Translations under genes and position numbers: made by a program
NCBI RefSeq assembly: GCF_009755815.1
Contig: NZ_WRPK01000008.1
Coordinates: 1-64,000, forward strand
Length of the DNA: 64,000 nt
From: Flavisphingomonas formosensis
GTDB lineage: Bacteria; Pseudomonadota; Alphaproteobacteria; Sphingomonadales; Sphingomonadaceae
Direction: 5' to 3'
Notes under the pieces: model-generated
The model's input: the letters and a program-made list of their open reading frames with translations, nothing else
Database searches by the model: none
Told to the model about the DNA's origin: nothing
In this document: piece after piece, positions 26,709-35,566 of the stretch
Numbering within the stretch: position 1 is the stretch's first letter
Layout: every line of letters begins with the position of its first letter

Positions 26709-27737
26709 ATGCAAGCCGACACGCCTCCCGCCGAGACAAGCGCCGCACTGATGCAGCTTGCCGGCGGCCTGTGGATCTCGCGCGCCATATGGGTGGCGGC
26801 GCACCTGCGCATCGCCGATCACATCGATACAGCCCCCGTTTCGATCGAGGATCTCGCCGCCGCCACCGCGACCCGGCCCGATCCGCTCGGCCGCCTGCTG
26901 ACCGCGCTCGCCACCGTCGGCGTGTTCGATCGCGATACGGAAGGCCGGGTCTCGCACACGCCGATCTCGCGGCTGCTGCGGTCGGATCATCCCGCCACGC
27001 AGCGGGCCTTCATCGAATCGGTGTTCGGCCACGAACATTATGAGGCCTGGGGCGCGATCGAGGGAACGCTGCGCACCGGCGTCACCGCCTTCGACCTCCA
27101 TTATGGCAAGCCGGTGTTCGACTGGTTCGGCGAACATCCCGCCACCGCGGCGCTGTTCGGCGAAGCGATGACCTCGGTCACGCTAGCCACCGAGGAAGCC
27201 GTCATCGCCGCCCATGATTTCGGCGCCTTCACCCTCGCGGTCGACGTCGGCGGCAGCCATGGCTCGCTGCTCCGGCGGCTGCTCGCCCAAGCGCCCGAGG
27301 CCCGCGGGATCGTCTTCGACCTGCCGAGCACGGTCGCCGAAGGCGAGCGCATGTGGCAGGGCACCCCCGAAGCCGCGCGGCTCAGCGCCATGGGCGGGGA
27401 CTTTTTCCAGAGTGTCCCGGCCGGCGGCGATCTCTACCTGCTCAAGTTCATCCTCCACGACTGGACGGACCAGCAGTCGATCGCGATCCTGCGCAACATC
27501 CGCGCCGCGATGAAACCGGACGGGACGGTGGCGATCATCGAGATGGTGCTGCCGGACGATCCGGCGACGCGCCATCCTGGCCGCTTCATGGACCTCAACA
27601 TGCTGGTGATGACCGGCGGGCGCGAGCGCAGCGCCAAGGACTATGCCGCGCTGCTGCACGAAGCCGGCCTCACGCTGCGCAGCGTTACGCCCACCGCGTC
27701 GCCGATGAGCGTGATCACGGCGGGGATGGTTGAGTAA
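26709..27737 (+). CDS. SAM-dependent O-methyltransferase (Methyltransf_2 type)
   Basis: The 342-residue protein starts at ATG 26709 (MQADTPPAETSAALMQL) after GAGGAAGGAC. The N-terminal helical dimerisation domain, with GLWISRAIWVAAHLRIADHI, is typical of plant/bacterial class II O-methyltransferases. The SAM loop is DVGGSHG, the catalytic His is in FILHDW, and VAIIEMVLP follows. It methylates a hydroxyl of a small aromatic, polyketide-like or carotenoid molecule (family range). No biosynthetic cluster surrounds it, so the substrate is unknown. Confidence 0.9.
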   Translation: MQADTPPAETSAALMQLAGGLWISRAIWVAAHLRIADHIDTAPVSIEDLAAATATRPDPLGRLLTALATVGVFDRDTEGRVSHTPISRLLRSDHPATQRAFIESVFGHEHYEAWGAIEGTLRTGVTAFDLHYGKPVFDWFGEHPATAALFGEAMTSVTLATEEAVIAAHDFGAFTLAVDVGGSHGSLLRRLLAQAPEARGIVFDLPSTVAEGERMWQGTPEAARLSAMGGDFFQSVPAGGDLYLLKFILHDWTDQQSIAILRNIRAAMKPDGTVAIIEMVLPDDPATRHPGRFMDLNMLVMTGGRERSAKDYAALLHEAGLTLRSVTPTASPMSVITAGMVE

Positions 27738-27782
27738 TCGCCGGGCGGCGATTAGATTCGGATGATCGACAGGGAGCAGACC

Positions 27783-28097
27783 ATGAGCGTAGCCGAGGAA
27801 AGACCAGCGGACACCAATGTCGGCCGCCTTCCCGACCAGCCACGCTCGACGGCGGTGTCGGACGAGCTCGGCAGGCTCGTGGCCCTGCTGCGCGGCGTCT
27901 GCCCTCGCGAGGCCGATATCGAGTTCCAGTTCGACACCAAGCTGCGCGTGCATATCGATGTCCGCGAGCTTGAGCATGTCGTCGCGCTGGAGCTGATCCT
28001 GCCGACGCTCGGCGCCGGCATGTTCCACGATATCCAGCGCGGACAGACGCCCCACCACTCGTTCATGCATCGCGTGACCGCGCTGGTGGATCGGTAA
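27783..28097 (+). CDS. Small conserved-looking protein of unknown function
   Basis: The 104-residue protein starts at ATG 27783 (MSVAEERPAD) after CAGGGAGCAG. It has a compact predicted alpha/beta core (DIEFQFDTKLRVHIDVRELEHVVALELILPTLG) and no signal peptide or membrane segment. It follows the methyltransferase by 45 bases in the same direction. I recognise no function. Confidence 0.65.
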   Translation: MSVAEERPADTNVGRLPDQPRSTAVSDELGRLVALLRGVCPREADIEFQFDTKLRVHIDVRELEHVVALELILPTLGAGMFHDIQRGQTPHHSFMHRVTALVDR

Positions 28098-28127
28098 GCG
28101 CTGGGCATCTGGAACTGATGTCTTAAG

Positions 28128-28388
28128 CCCCTCCCCTTCAGGGGCAGGGCTATCGCATATGAACGGCAGAGTTCTTCATCCTCCCCATCGCAGATGGGGA
28201 GGGGGACCGCGCGCAGCGCGGTGGAGGGGAAATGCGCGGCCGGCTAACGGCTCGCACTTTGCAAATGCACGGTATTTCCCCTCCACCAGCCTTCGGCTGG
28301 TCCCCCTCCCCAGCAGAGCTGGGGAGGATGAGGAGGCCCGCATGCAGCGATTTCGCCATATGCGATTGCCCTGCCTTCAGGGGAGGAG
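28128..28388. repeat. Large nested inverted repeat (REP/MITE-like, about 260 bp)
   Basis: The left arm (about 28128-28235) and right arm (about 28270-28388) are imperfect reverse complements. Matching blocks are CCCCTCCCCTTCAGGGGCAG, then TCGCATATG, then CTCCCC-N-GGGGAGGGGGACC, then GGTGGAGGGGAAAT. The GC-rich CTCCCC/GGGGAG hairpins with the GGTGGAGGGG box recur in sphingomonad and Caulobacter genomes (general knowledge). It fills the gap between the small protein gene and the LuxC-like gene. No ORF inside it looks coding. Confidence 0.8.
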
Positions 28389-28432
28389 TGAGCCGAGATG
28401 ATCGCGAATCGCTCCAGACCCACGATCCGTCA

Positions 28433-29914
28433 TCACGCCGCCACCGGCTCCGCTTCCGGCTCACGGATCGCCTGCGCTTCCATCATGCCCGCGTCCGCGC
28501 TCTCGTCGGTGATCCATTTCACCATGCGCCGCAGCGGCTCGATCCCGTCCTGGGGCGACGGCGTCTGCATCAACGTCGCCGCGCCGCCGAGCGAGACGAG
28601 CCGCTGAGCGCCCTGGAAGGCCAGCCGGTCGCGCAGCGTCTCCTTGAGCGATTCCGGATAGATGCCGATCGTCTGGGTGTAGCTGTTAACCGAGCGCACC
28701 GCCGTCTCGATCGCATCGACCGGCACGATGTTCGCCACGCGGCAGGCGAGCATCCGCGCGAAATCCACCGGCGCGTCGGAGCGCGAGACGATGATCGCGC
28801 CCTCATTGCGCCGCCCGCCGAACAGCCGATATTCCTCCTCGACGAAGCTCAGCGCGTCGAGCTCCGCCTTGAGCTCGGGATCGAACGCCTTGTGCGGCGT
28901 GCTCAGATGATCGGGCAGCGCCTGCAGCGCGGCGAAGGTCAGTTCGCCCAGCCGCTCGGCCCGCGCGATCCCGGCCTCGTCGGTGCCCGACTGGACATAG
29001 ACGACGCGCGCGTTGACGCAGCCCTCCTGGTTGAGCGCGCCGATATCCACCGCCAGCCGCCGCGCCACCGCCTGCAGGGTCGCCTCGTCGGCGAACGCCT
29101 CCGGGCCGATGATCGTGCCGCTATGCTTGGGATCGAGGGTGATCAGGTCGAGCCCCGGCTGGAGATATTGGGTGACATGCTTGATCCCCGCGAAGCCGCC
29201 CCAGGCGACGATCTTCTCGATGCGGCGCGGATCGTAGAGATGCGCCTCGATACGCTGGTCGCCGCCCTTCCAATAGGCGACCGAGACGTGACGGGTGATC
29301 GGATGGTCCGGAGCCATGTCGATCATCGTGCGGGCGATCGCCGCGGTGGTGAGCGGATCGTTGGACGGCGTCTTGACGATCGCGTCGGAGCGCGTGACGG
29401 CGTTGCGGATCACCGTCGTCACGCCGACCACCGGCACGTTGCCGGCGATGATGTGCACGGCGCGTGCGCCCATCGCACGGATGCGCAGCTTCGTGCGCGG
29501 ATCGCGCCCGGCGGGCTGCTCCACCCAGCCTTCGAGATAGTCGATGCCGACCAGCCGCTCGGCCAGGTCGCGCACCGTCTCGGCCCGGAAATAATCAGGG
29601 ATCAGGCCGTAATGATAGCGCAGGATCGGATCGGAGAGGCCCGAGGTGAGCCGCGACAGCTCGAACGCCTCCTGCAGATAGCGATTCTCATGGGGATCGA
29701 GCAAAGTGCCGAGCCGGTCGAGATAGGCGACGATGTCCTCGAAGCTGAGGTCGTAGAGATCCGCCATGCGCGACGGTGCCGAGAGAGCCAGCCGGTCGAG
29801 ATGATCGACCACGTCGGGCGCGGTGAAGCTGGCGCCGCCGCGCCGGCCGCCGAAGGAGATGCCGCCCTCGTCGACGATCTCGCCGCGCAGGATCAGGGGA
29901 ACGGTGTAGGCCAT
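28433..29914 (-). CDS. LuxC-like acyl-CoA/acyl-protein reductase
   Basis: The 493-residue protein starts at ATG 29914 (MAYTVPLILRG) after GAGGAG, one base after the stop of the LuxE-like gene. It is an aldehyde-dehydrogenase-fold enzyme of the LuxC family: HIIAGNVPVVGV, IVKTPSNDPL, KIVAWGGFAGIKH and the catalytic Cys in NQEGCVNARVVYV. LuxC reduces activated fatty acyl groups to aldehydes with NADPH. No luxAB or luxD lies in the window, so the aldehyde must serve something other than light. The two genes form one operon. Confidence 0.9.
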   Translation of the reverse strand: MAYTVPLILRGEIVDEGGISFGGRRGGASFTAPDVVDHLDRLALSAPSRMADLYDLSFEDIVAYLDRLGTLLDPHENRYLQEAFELSRLTSGLSDPILRYHYGLIPDYFRAETVRDLAERLVGIDYLEGWVEQPAGRDPRTKLRIRAMGARAVHIIAGNVPVVGVTTVIRNAVTRSDAIVKTPSNDPLTTAAIARTMIDMAPDHPITRHVSVAYWKGGDQRIEAHLYDPRRIEKIVAWGGFAGIKHVTQYLQPGLDLITLDPKHSGTIIGPEAFADEATLQAVARRLAVDIGALNQEGCVNARVVYVQSGTDEAGIARAERLGELTFAALQALPDHLSTPHKAFDPELKAELDALSFVEEEYRLFGGRRNEGAIIVSRSDAPVDFARMLACRVANIVPVDAIETAVRSVNSYTQTIGIYPESLKETLRDRLAFQGAQRLVSLGGAATLMQTPSPQDGIEPLRRMVKWITDESADAGMMEAQAIREPEAEPVAA

Positions 29915-29915
29915 C

Positions 29916-31328
29916 TCAGGCGCTCCTCTCGAGGATATAGTCCATCGCGCGGTCATGCGCCTCGGGCGCGCCGGCGCAGTTGATCTTGTCGTCGCCGCCC
30001 TGCGCCTCCGAGAAGCGGCGGATGGTCGATTCGAGATAGGGCCCCTTCCGGCCGCAGCCGCAGGGCTCGTCAAAGCCCGCCATCGTCACCTCGTCTCCGC
30101 TGACGAGGCCGCCCCAATAGCTGTCGGGCAGCAGGTCCATCAGCGCGAGCCGCCCGGTCTGGCGCCCCGTGCGCGGCAGCGGCTCACCCGTCTCCGGATC
30201 GAGCACGAAGGTGATCACCACCGGCGGGAAGTGGAAATGCCCTTCGGAACAGCGCGGCGCATTGGCCATCAGCTCGCTCATCCCGAAAAACTCGAAATGG
30301 CGGCTGAAGCCGAGGAATTCGAAAATCCGCTCTTTATAGTCGGGCGGCAGCAGCTTGCCTTTCGATCCGCCGCCGGTGGTGAGGATGGAATTCTTGCCGA
30401 AGATCCCCTTGAGGCCGCGCTTCAGCCCCTCCTCCGCCCATTCGAACAGGATCGGCCACACCGCGAAGAGGAAGACGTCGCGGCCCGCATAACGCTCGCT
30501 CGCCTGGGCGAAGAAGCGATCCATGTCGTGCGGCCGATCGGCCTCGCGCTTCGCAAACTCGTCGCGCCGGGCGAGCAAGGCGGGCGAGAGCGCGATCTGC
30601 CCCTGCTCGCCGCGCGCCTCGGCAGCGCGCAACCGCCCGGCGAGCGAGGCGACGTCGGCGCTGAAATAGGCCTCGGGATAGAGGAACAGCGCGTCGCCCG
30701 CGGCATAGATGTCCGCCATCAGGTTCATGCCCCGCGCGATCGCGCTCGCGCCGTAGCGATAGGAGGGCGAGATCAGCGGCATATGATCGACGAGAATGTC
30801 CGGCCCGGTCCGATAGCCGTCGAAGTCGCGGATGCAGTGGGCGTTGATCGTCGGCGTGATGATCGTCTGCGCCTTGGTGCGCGGGATGATCGAGAGCTTG
30901 CCCGAGGTGCCGAAGGTGTGGATCGGCAGGAGGTCGCTGCCCGCCGCCAGCGCGCCGATCCAATCGTCGATGGTGGTGACACCGGACACGTCGACCCGGG
31001 ACAGATCGGTGGTCGTCATATTCTGCAGCCAACGGGTCAGCCTGTCGAACTGGCCGCGCTCGAGGAAGGAAAGCGGATAGCTTTTGTACACCGTGTGGGG
31101 AAAAAGCAGCGGTACAACATCGTCGATCGCGTCGATCCGGTCGATGCCCTGCTCGTCGGCCAGCTTGCGCAGCACCGGCAGCCGGTCGCGCAGCTCCGCG
31201 AAGCGCTTGCGAAGCGCGGAAAGCTGAACCTGCTCGCGCTCGGCGTCGCTCAGCCGGAAGCCGGCATCATAGTTCGCATCCCTGAAGGATTGCGGGTCGG
31301 CGGCGAGCGCCTGCACGAAATCGGACAT
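29916..31328 (-). CDS. LuxE-like acyl-protein synthetase (LuxE/PaaK family)
   Basis: The 470-residue protein starts at ATG 31328 (MSDFVQAL) after CAGGAG. The region PIHTFGTSGKLSIIPRT is the adenylate-forming Ser/Thr/Gly motif, followed by LTTGGGSKG and FGMSELMANAP. A C-terminal cluster (GFDEPCGCGRKGPYLE) carries Cys residues where LuxE accepts the acyl group. It should activate a carboxylic acid with ATP and hand it to the LuxC-like partner, giving a two-protein carboxylic acid reductase. The acid is unknown; at 470 residues it is longer than luminous-bacteria LuxE, about 370. Confidence 0.85.
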   Translation of the reverse strand: MSDFVQALAADPQSFRDANYDAGFRLSDAEREQVQLSALRKRFAELRDRLPVLRKLADEQGIDRIDAIDDVVPLLFPHTVYKSYPLSFLERGQFDRLTRWLQNMTTTDLSRVDVSGVTTIDDWIGALAAGSDLLPIHTFGTSGKLSIIPRTKAQTIITPTINAHCIRDFDGYRTGPDILVDHMPLISPSYRYGASAIARGMNLMADIYAAGDALFLYPEAYFSADVASLAGRLRAAEARGEQGQIALSPALLARRDEFAKREADRPHDMDRFFAQASERYAGRDVFLFAVWPILFEWAEEGLKRGLKGIFGKNSILTTGGGSKGKLLPPDYKERIFEFLGFSRHFEFFGMSELMANAPRCSEGHFHFPPVVITFVLDPETGEPLPRTGRQTGRLALMDLLPDSYWGGLVSGDEVTMAGFDEPCGCGRKGPYLESTIRRFSEAQGGDDKINCAGAPEAHDRAMDYILERSA

Positions 31329-31539
31329 CCATCGCTCCTGAGTCTTGTCTGGAGCCATGCCTAGCCGGGATGCCGGCACGCGCATGATGCATTCGCACTA
31401 GGACTCGAAACGGCGCAGCACGCCATTGGTCCCGGAACGCCCTTTTTGCCCGACCAATACGACCAAATCGTCCGCAACCCTGCTTGACGACTCGCGTTTG
31501 TCATGATCCTATGCTGCGATGCAACATAAGGGTTCGACT

Positions 31540-31707
31540 ATGATCGAGTTCGCAGGGTCTTCCGGAGAGACTATTCGTCTTGACCCCGATCTGATCGAGT
31601 CGGTCCGTCCGGATCATGGCGCGGTGATCGTCCGGCTCATCAACGGCGTGCTCAAGCGGGTCAGTGATCCCTATTCCAGCGTATTGGAGAAACTCGCACG
31701 CTGCTGA
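31540..31707 (+). CDS. FlbD-like small protein
   Basis: The 55-residue protein starts at ATG 31540 (MIEFAGSSGETIRLDPDLIESV); an in-frame ATG at 31519 would add seven residues. The pattern MIE-x-x-x-x-x-G-E-x-x-x-L-(N/D)-P-D-L-I-E, then VIVRLINGVLKRV, matches the FlbD family found in flagellar operons. No flagellar gene lies here, so it may be an orphan relative. It was judged by family resemblance only. Confidence 0.6.
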   Translation: MIEFAGSSGETIRLDPDLIESVRPDHGAVIVRLINGVLKRVSDPYSSVLEKLARC

Positions 31708-31788
31708 TCGGCATGGGCCTTCGCCGGCGGATCGCCCTGCCCGCGCGATGCGGGCAGGGAACAACGGAAGAAGATGCGTTCACCTCAT

Positions 31789-32190
31789 TCAGCGGCGATA
31801 ATAATCGTCATAGCCGCGATAATCCCGGTAGCCGCCGCTCCACCGGTTATGGCGGCCATAGTCGTCGTCGCGATCGTTGATCGCCATTTCCAGATTGTCA
31901 TATTCGCTGTCTAGATAGCGCGCCTCGGACGGGCCGAGACCGTTCGCGCAATAGCGATCGGCATTCTGCTCGATCATCGCGATGTGGCGGTTCATATTGG
32001 CCGCCTGGCCCGGGTTCAGATCACCCTCGATGCGTTCCTGGCGAATCCGGCGATGGAGCGCGTCCGCTCTTGAGCCATCACAAAGCGCGCGCGCTTGCCA
32101 GCGATAGTCGCCTCCGCCCCAGGGCTGGGCCGAAGCCGGCACGGCTGCAATCGTCATGGCCATCAGGCCGGCTGCAAACAAGGCTTTCAT
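31789..32190 (-). CDS. Small secreted protein, Tyr/Arg/Asp-rich C-terminus
   Basis: The 133-residue protein starts at ATG 32190 after GGGAGTGG and has a clear signal peptide (MKALFAAGLMAMTIAAVPASA). The mature part contains two Cys (ALCDGS, RYCANG) and a tail of RGYDDYYRR repeats. This type is common in sphingomonads and of unknown role. It is periplasmic or exported. Confidence 0.75.
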   Translation of the reverse strand: MKALFAAGLMAMTIAAVPASAQPWGGGDYRWQARALCDGSRADALHRRIRQERIEGDLNPGQAANMNRHIAMIEQNADRYCANGLGPSEARYLDSEYDNLEMAINDRDDDYGRHNRWSGGYRDYRGYDDYYRR

Positions 32191-32415
32191 CTCACCACTC
32201 CCTAACATTGTGGGGGTGAGACTGCGCCCGTCTCGCTTTTGTAATACTGAATGCTTCGTCGTCTGCGGTTAAGACTTGCCGGCCTACGGCAATAGGGCGT
32301 TTTTCTTGCGCCTGCCGGCACCCGACCGAGAGACACGGCAAGACCATCGCGGCCCGCGCCCGCCGGACGAAACATGAACTATCGGTCATCCACAGCCAAT
32401 GCCCCGGCAGGCCAA

Positions 32416-32439
32416 CCCCGGATAGGAGGGAAACCGGGG
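32416..32439 (+). promoter_or_regulatory. 5' leader hairpin before the DUF1003 gene
   Basis: CCCCGG and CCGGGG pair around a 12-base loop that contains AGGAGGG, 20 bases before ATG 32459. A second purine run (GGAGACAGGG) nearer the start is the likely ribosome site. The structure could affect translation, but this is a weak inference. Confidence 0.25.
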
Positions 32440-32458
32440 ACGTTCGGAGACAGGGATC

Positions 32459-33007
32459 ATGGCAACTCGTTCTTTCCATTCGCTGGCAATGGCGCTGCTC
32501 GGCAAGCATGCCCAATCGCTCGATCCCGAGGAAGCGCACGTCCTCACCAAGATCGAGGCCCGATTGCCGATCAGCCGGGACGCTGCCGACGTCGCAGACG
32601 AGCGCGCGACGTTCGGCGAGCGGCTCGCCGATCAGGTCGCCGCCGTGGGCGGCTCATGGAGCTTCATCATCGTCTTCGTCGTCGTCCTGTTCGGCTGGAT
32701 GGTGCTGAACAGCGACATATTGCCGCGCCTGAAGGCGGTCTTCGATCCCTATCCCTATATCTTCCTGAACCTGATGCTCTCGATGCTCGCCGCGATCCAG
32801 GCGCCGGTGATCATGATGAGCCAGAATCGTCAGGCAGCGAAGGACAGGCTGGCGGCCAGCCTCGATTTCGAGGTGAATTTGCGCACCGAACTGGAAATTC
32901 TGCGCCTGCACGAGAAGATCGATCAGGCGGTGGCCGCGCGGCTCGACCATATCGCCACGCGGCTGGAAGGCATGATGACGGCGATGGGCACCAGCAGCCG
33001 CCCATGA
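32459..33007 (+). CDS. DUF1003 family inner-membrane protein
   Basis: The 182-residue protein has the DUF1003 pattern: FGERLADQVAAVGGSWSFI leading into two adjacent hydrophobic helices (IIVFVVVLFGWMVLN and FLNLMLSMLAAIQAPVIMM), then the SQNRQAAKDR segment and a helical C-terminus. Members are inner-membrane proteins of unknown role. The stop overlaps the start of the next gene by four bases, placing it at the head of an operon with a two-component system. Confidence 0.88.
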   Translation: MATRSFHSLAMALLGKHAQSLDPEEAHVLTKIEARLPISRDAADVADERATFGERLADQVAAVGGSWSFIIVFVVVLFGWMVLNSDILPRLKAVFDPYPYIFLNLMLSMLAAIQAPVIMMSQNRQAAKDRLAASLDFEVNLRTELEILRLHEKIDQAVAARLDHIATRLEGMMTAMGTSSRP

Positions 33008-33366
33008 AACGCCCCGTCGCCGTCCTGATGCTCTTGCTGGTTGCCGCGCTCGCCGCGGCATCGCTGCTGTTGCGTCCGGGACAGCGGCTGGCGGACTCCT
33101 ATGCCCCGCCCGTCACCTTCCTGCCCAGGGTCACGCTGGACAAGATCGCGACCCCCGAGGGGCCCCGGCTGGTCGTCACCAGCGAGCGTTCGCCCGACGC
33201 GTCCGACCTCAACGTGGGAGACCGGCTGGAGGATATCGACGGCCAGCCCGCCCCGTCGTTCGCCGCGCTGCGCCATATCCTGGCGGTGGATCATGCAGCG
33301 ACTCTGAGGCTTCACGTCCGGCGCCACGACCGGCTATTGACCATCCTCGTCGACAGGGCGGCATGA
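33004..33366 (+). CDS. Membrane-anchored PDZ-like domain protein
   Basis: The 120-residue protein starts at ATG 33004, inside the end of the DUF1003 gene (ATGA overlap). One N-terminal hydrophobic helix (VLMLLLVAALAAASLLL) anchors a periplasmic domain. DLNVGDRLEDIDGQPAPSFAAL is PDZ-like (G-D-x-L-x-x-I-D-G). It may sense or hold a periplasmic peptide for the kinase encoded two genes downstream (inference). A longer in-frame extension upstream overlaps the DUF1003 gene and was rejected. Confidence 0.75.
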   Translation: MKRPVAVLMLLLVAALAAASLLLRPGQRLADSYAPPVTFLPRVTLDKIATPEGPRLVVTSERSPDASDLNVGDRLEDIDGQPAPSFAALRHILAVDHAATLRLHVRRHDRLLTILVDRAA

Positions 33367-33376
33367 GGAGACGGGC

Positions 33377-34066
33377 GTGGGGCACAAGATTCTGGTGGTG
33401 GAGGACGACGGCGCCACTGCCGACTATATCGCGTCGGGCCTCGATCAGGAGGGTTTCGTGGTCGATCGCGCCGGCAATGGCCGCGACGGCCTGTTCCATG
33501 CCATCGACGGCAATTATGATTGCATCGTGCTAGATCGGATGCTGCCGTCGATGGACGGCATGGCCGTGCTCGGATCGATGCGAGCGGCGGGCGTGGAGAC
33601 CCCGGTCATCATCCTCTCGGCGCTCGGTTCCGCCGAGGATCGCGTCGCCGGCCTGACCTCCGGCTCGGACGATTATCTCACCAAGCCGTTCGCCTTCGCC
33701 GAGCTGCTCGCGCGCATCCGCCTGCAGATCCGGAAGAGCAAGGGCAGCGGTCCCCAGCCGGAGACGACACTGTCCTGCGCGGATCTCGAGATGGACCTGC
33801 TCTCGCGCAGGGTTCGGCGGGCGGGCCGGCCGATCGAGCTGCAGCCGCGCGAATTCCGCCTGCTCGAATATCTGCTGCGCCACAAGGATCAGGTGGTGAC
33901 GCGAACCATGTTGCTGGAAGGCGTCTGGGACTATCATTTCGATCCGGGCACAAACGTGATCGACGTCCATATCAGCCGCCTGCGCAAGAAGCTGGACGAA
34001 GGACAGGCCGGCCCGCTGCTGCACACCGTGCGGGGGGCCGGCTATCGTCTCGGCGCGGACGCATGA
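33377..34066 (+). CDS. OmpR-family response regulator
   Basis: The 229-residue protein starts at GTG 33377 after GAGGAG. The receiver has VVEDDG acidic residues, the phospho-acceptor Asp in CIVLDRMLP, a Ser in IILSALG and Lys in LTKPFAF. The C-terminal winged helix shows ELQPREFRLLEYLLRHKDQVVTR (broken as core) and DVHISRLRKKL. It is paired with the histidine kinase 1 base downstream. Confidence 0.94.
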   Translation: MGHKILVVEDDGATADYIASGLDQEGFVVDRAGNGRDGLFHAIDGNYDCIVLDRMLPSMDGMAVLGSMRAAGVETPVIILSALGSAEDRVAGLTSGSDDYLTKPFAFAELLARIRLQIRKSKGSGPQPETTLSCADLEMDLLSRRVRRAGRPIELQPREFRLLEYLLRHKDQVVTRTMLLEGVWDYHFDPGTNVIDVHISRLRKKLDEGQAGPLLHTVRGAGYRLGADA

Positions 34067-34067
34067 C

Positions 34068-35456
34068 TTGCGGCTGATCCGATCAGCCACTTTCCGCTTC
34101 GCGGCGCTGGTCTTCCTGCTCCAGCTCGCCGGCGCGCTGCTGCTACTCGCCGCGGTGCACCGGTTGACCAGCGCCGAGCTTTCGCAAAATGCGCGCGCGC
34201 TCGCCGAGGAGTTGCGCGACGATCTGCTGGCTACCTATCGCCAGGGCGGCACCGTCGCGCTGGCGCAGACGATCGCCCGGCGCACCGCGCCCGAGCGCGA
34301 GCCGAGCTCCGCCATCCTGCTGGCCGCGCCCGACGGCAGCTTCCTGGCCGGCAATATCGCCGCCTGGCCGCCAAATGTACCGATCTCGACGCCTTGGGCG
34401 GTGATCGAGATCTACCGCATCGGCCAGTCCGCTCCCGAACGGCTGGGCGTGGTGGCGACGCACCTTCCCGGCGGCGAACGGCTGCTGACCGGCCACGCTA
34501 TCGACAATGCCCTGCGCTTCACCACGGTGATGGAGGGCGCGATGCTCAGTACCCTGCTGCTCGCCATCGCGCTCGCCGCCATCGCCGCGCTGGTCGCCGC
34601 CCGGCTGATCGAACATCGGCTGATCGCGACGGTCGAAACCGCGCGGGCGGTTGCCGCCGGAAAGCTGGAACATCGCGTGCCGCTGGATCGCAGCGGCGAC
34701 GCGTTCGAACGGCTGGCGATCGTCGTCAACGCCATGCTGGATCGGATCGCCGCCCTGATGACCGAACTCAAGGTGGTCACCGACGGCCTCGCCCACGATC
34801 TGCGCTCGCCGCTAACCCGGCAGCGCGCCATGCTCGAACGCGCTCTCGGTCGGACGCAGGAGGAGCAGGCGCGTTTGGCGTTGGGCGGAGCGATCGAGGA
34901 ATCGGATCGGCTGCTCGCGATGCTCAACGCCGCGCTGCAGATCAGCCGTGCCGAGGCCGGGCTCGGCCGGGAATTGTTCGTGGCCACCGATATCGGCCGG
35001 ATGCTCGCCGATCTCGAGGAGATGTACGGGCCGCTCGCCGAGGAGCGCGGCTTCTCCATCGCGCTGGCCACCGAGCCGGATCTCGTCGCGCCCGTGCATC
35101 GCGAGTTGCTCGGCCAGGCGCTCGCCAATCTGATCGACAATGCGCTGAAATATGGCGCGGGGGAAATAAGTTTGTCCGCCGATCGCCGGGGCGATGCCAT
35201 CTGCATCGCCGTCGCCGATCGCGGACGGGGCATTGCGGAGGACCAGCGAGCCGAGGCCCTGCGGAGATTCGGCCGCCTGGATGCGGCGCGTCGAGGGGAA
35301 GGAGCGGGCCTCGGCCTGTCGCTGGTTGCCGCCGTCGCCCGGCTTCATGGCGGCACGTTGAGCCTGGAAGATAATGATCCCGGGCTGTGCGCCCGGCTCA
35401 CCATCCGGCCCGAGGCGGATGCATCGGGGCCGGGGGCGCGGCCGGCGTCAGGCTGA
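34068..35456 (+). CDS. Sensor histidine kinase
   Basis: The 462-residue protein starts at TTG 34068, one base after the regulator stop. TM1 is near residues 8-30, followed by a periplasmic sensor of about 115 residues, TM2 near 153-180 and a HAMP segment. The HisKA box is DGLAHDLRSPLT (His near 245), then NLIDNALKYG and GAGLGLSLV for ATP binding. It phosphorylates the adjacent OmpR-type regulator. The signal is unknown; the co-encoded PDZ and DUF1003 membrane proteins may be accessory sensors. Confidence 0.93.
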   Translation: MRLIRSATFRFAALVFLLQLAGALLLLAAVHRLTSAELSQNARALAEELRDDLLATYRQGGTVALAQTIARRTAPEREPSSAILLAAPDGSFLAGNIAAWPPNVPISTPWAVIEIYRIGQSAPERLGVVATHLPGGERLLTGHAIDNALRFTTVMEGAMLSTLLLAIALAAIAALVAARLIEHRLIATVETARAVAAGKLEHRVPLDRSGDAFERLAIVVNAMLDRIAALMTELKVVTDGLAHDLRSPLTRQRAMLERALGRTQEEQARLALGGAIEESDRLLAMLNAALQISRAEAGLGRELFVATDIGRMLADLEEMYGPLAEERGFSIALATEPDLVAPVHRELLGQALANLIDNALKYGAGEISLSADRRGDAICIAVADRGRGIAEDQRAEALRRFGRLDAARRGEGAGLGLSLVAAVARLHGGTLSLEDNDPGLCARLTIRPEADASGPGARPASG

Positions 35457-35566
35457 AGCGCGCCGGCCGCCCGGTTTGGAGTCTGTTTGTCGATCAGTCT
35501 TCGGCGCATTGTGCGGCACAGCCTCGAAATGCCCTCTCTCGCGCTTTTCCGACCGATTGTCTCACG

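Noticed and set aside
28232-29983. A 583-residue plus-strand frame opposite the LuxC-like gene
   Set aside because: It begins inside the large inverted repeat and has antisense-type composition.
28433-31328. Bioluminescence operon
   Set aside because: No luxA, luxB or luxD homologue is present; only the acid-reducing pair is seen.
31484-31515. Sigma70 promoter TTGACG/TATGCT upstream of the FlbD-like gene
   Set aside because: The spacer of 20 bases is too long to support it.
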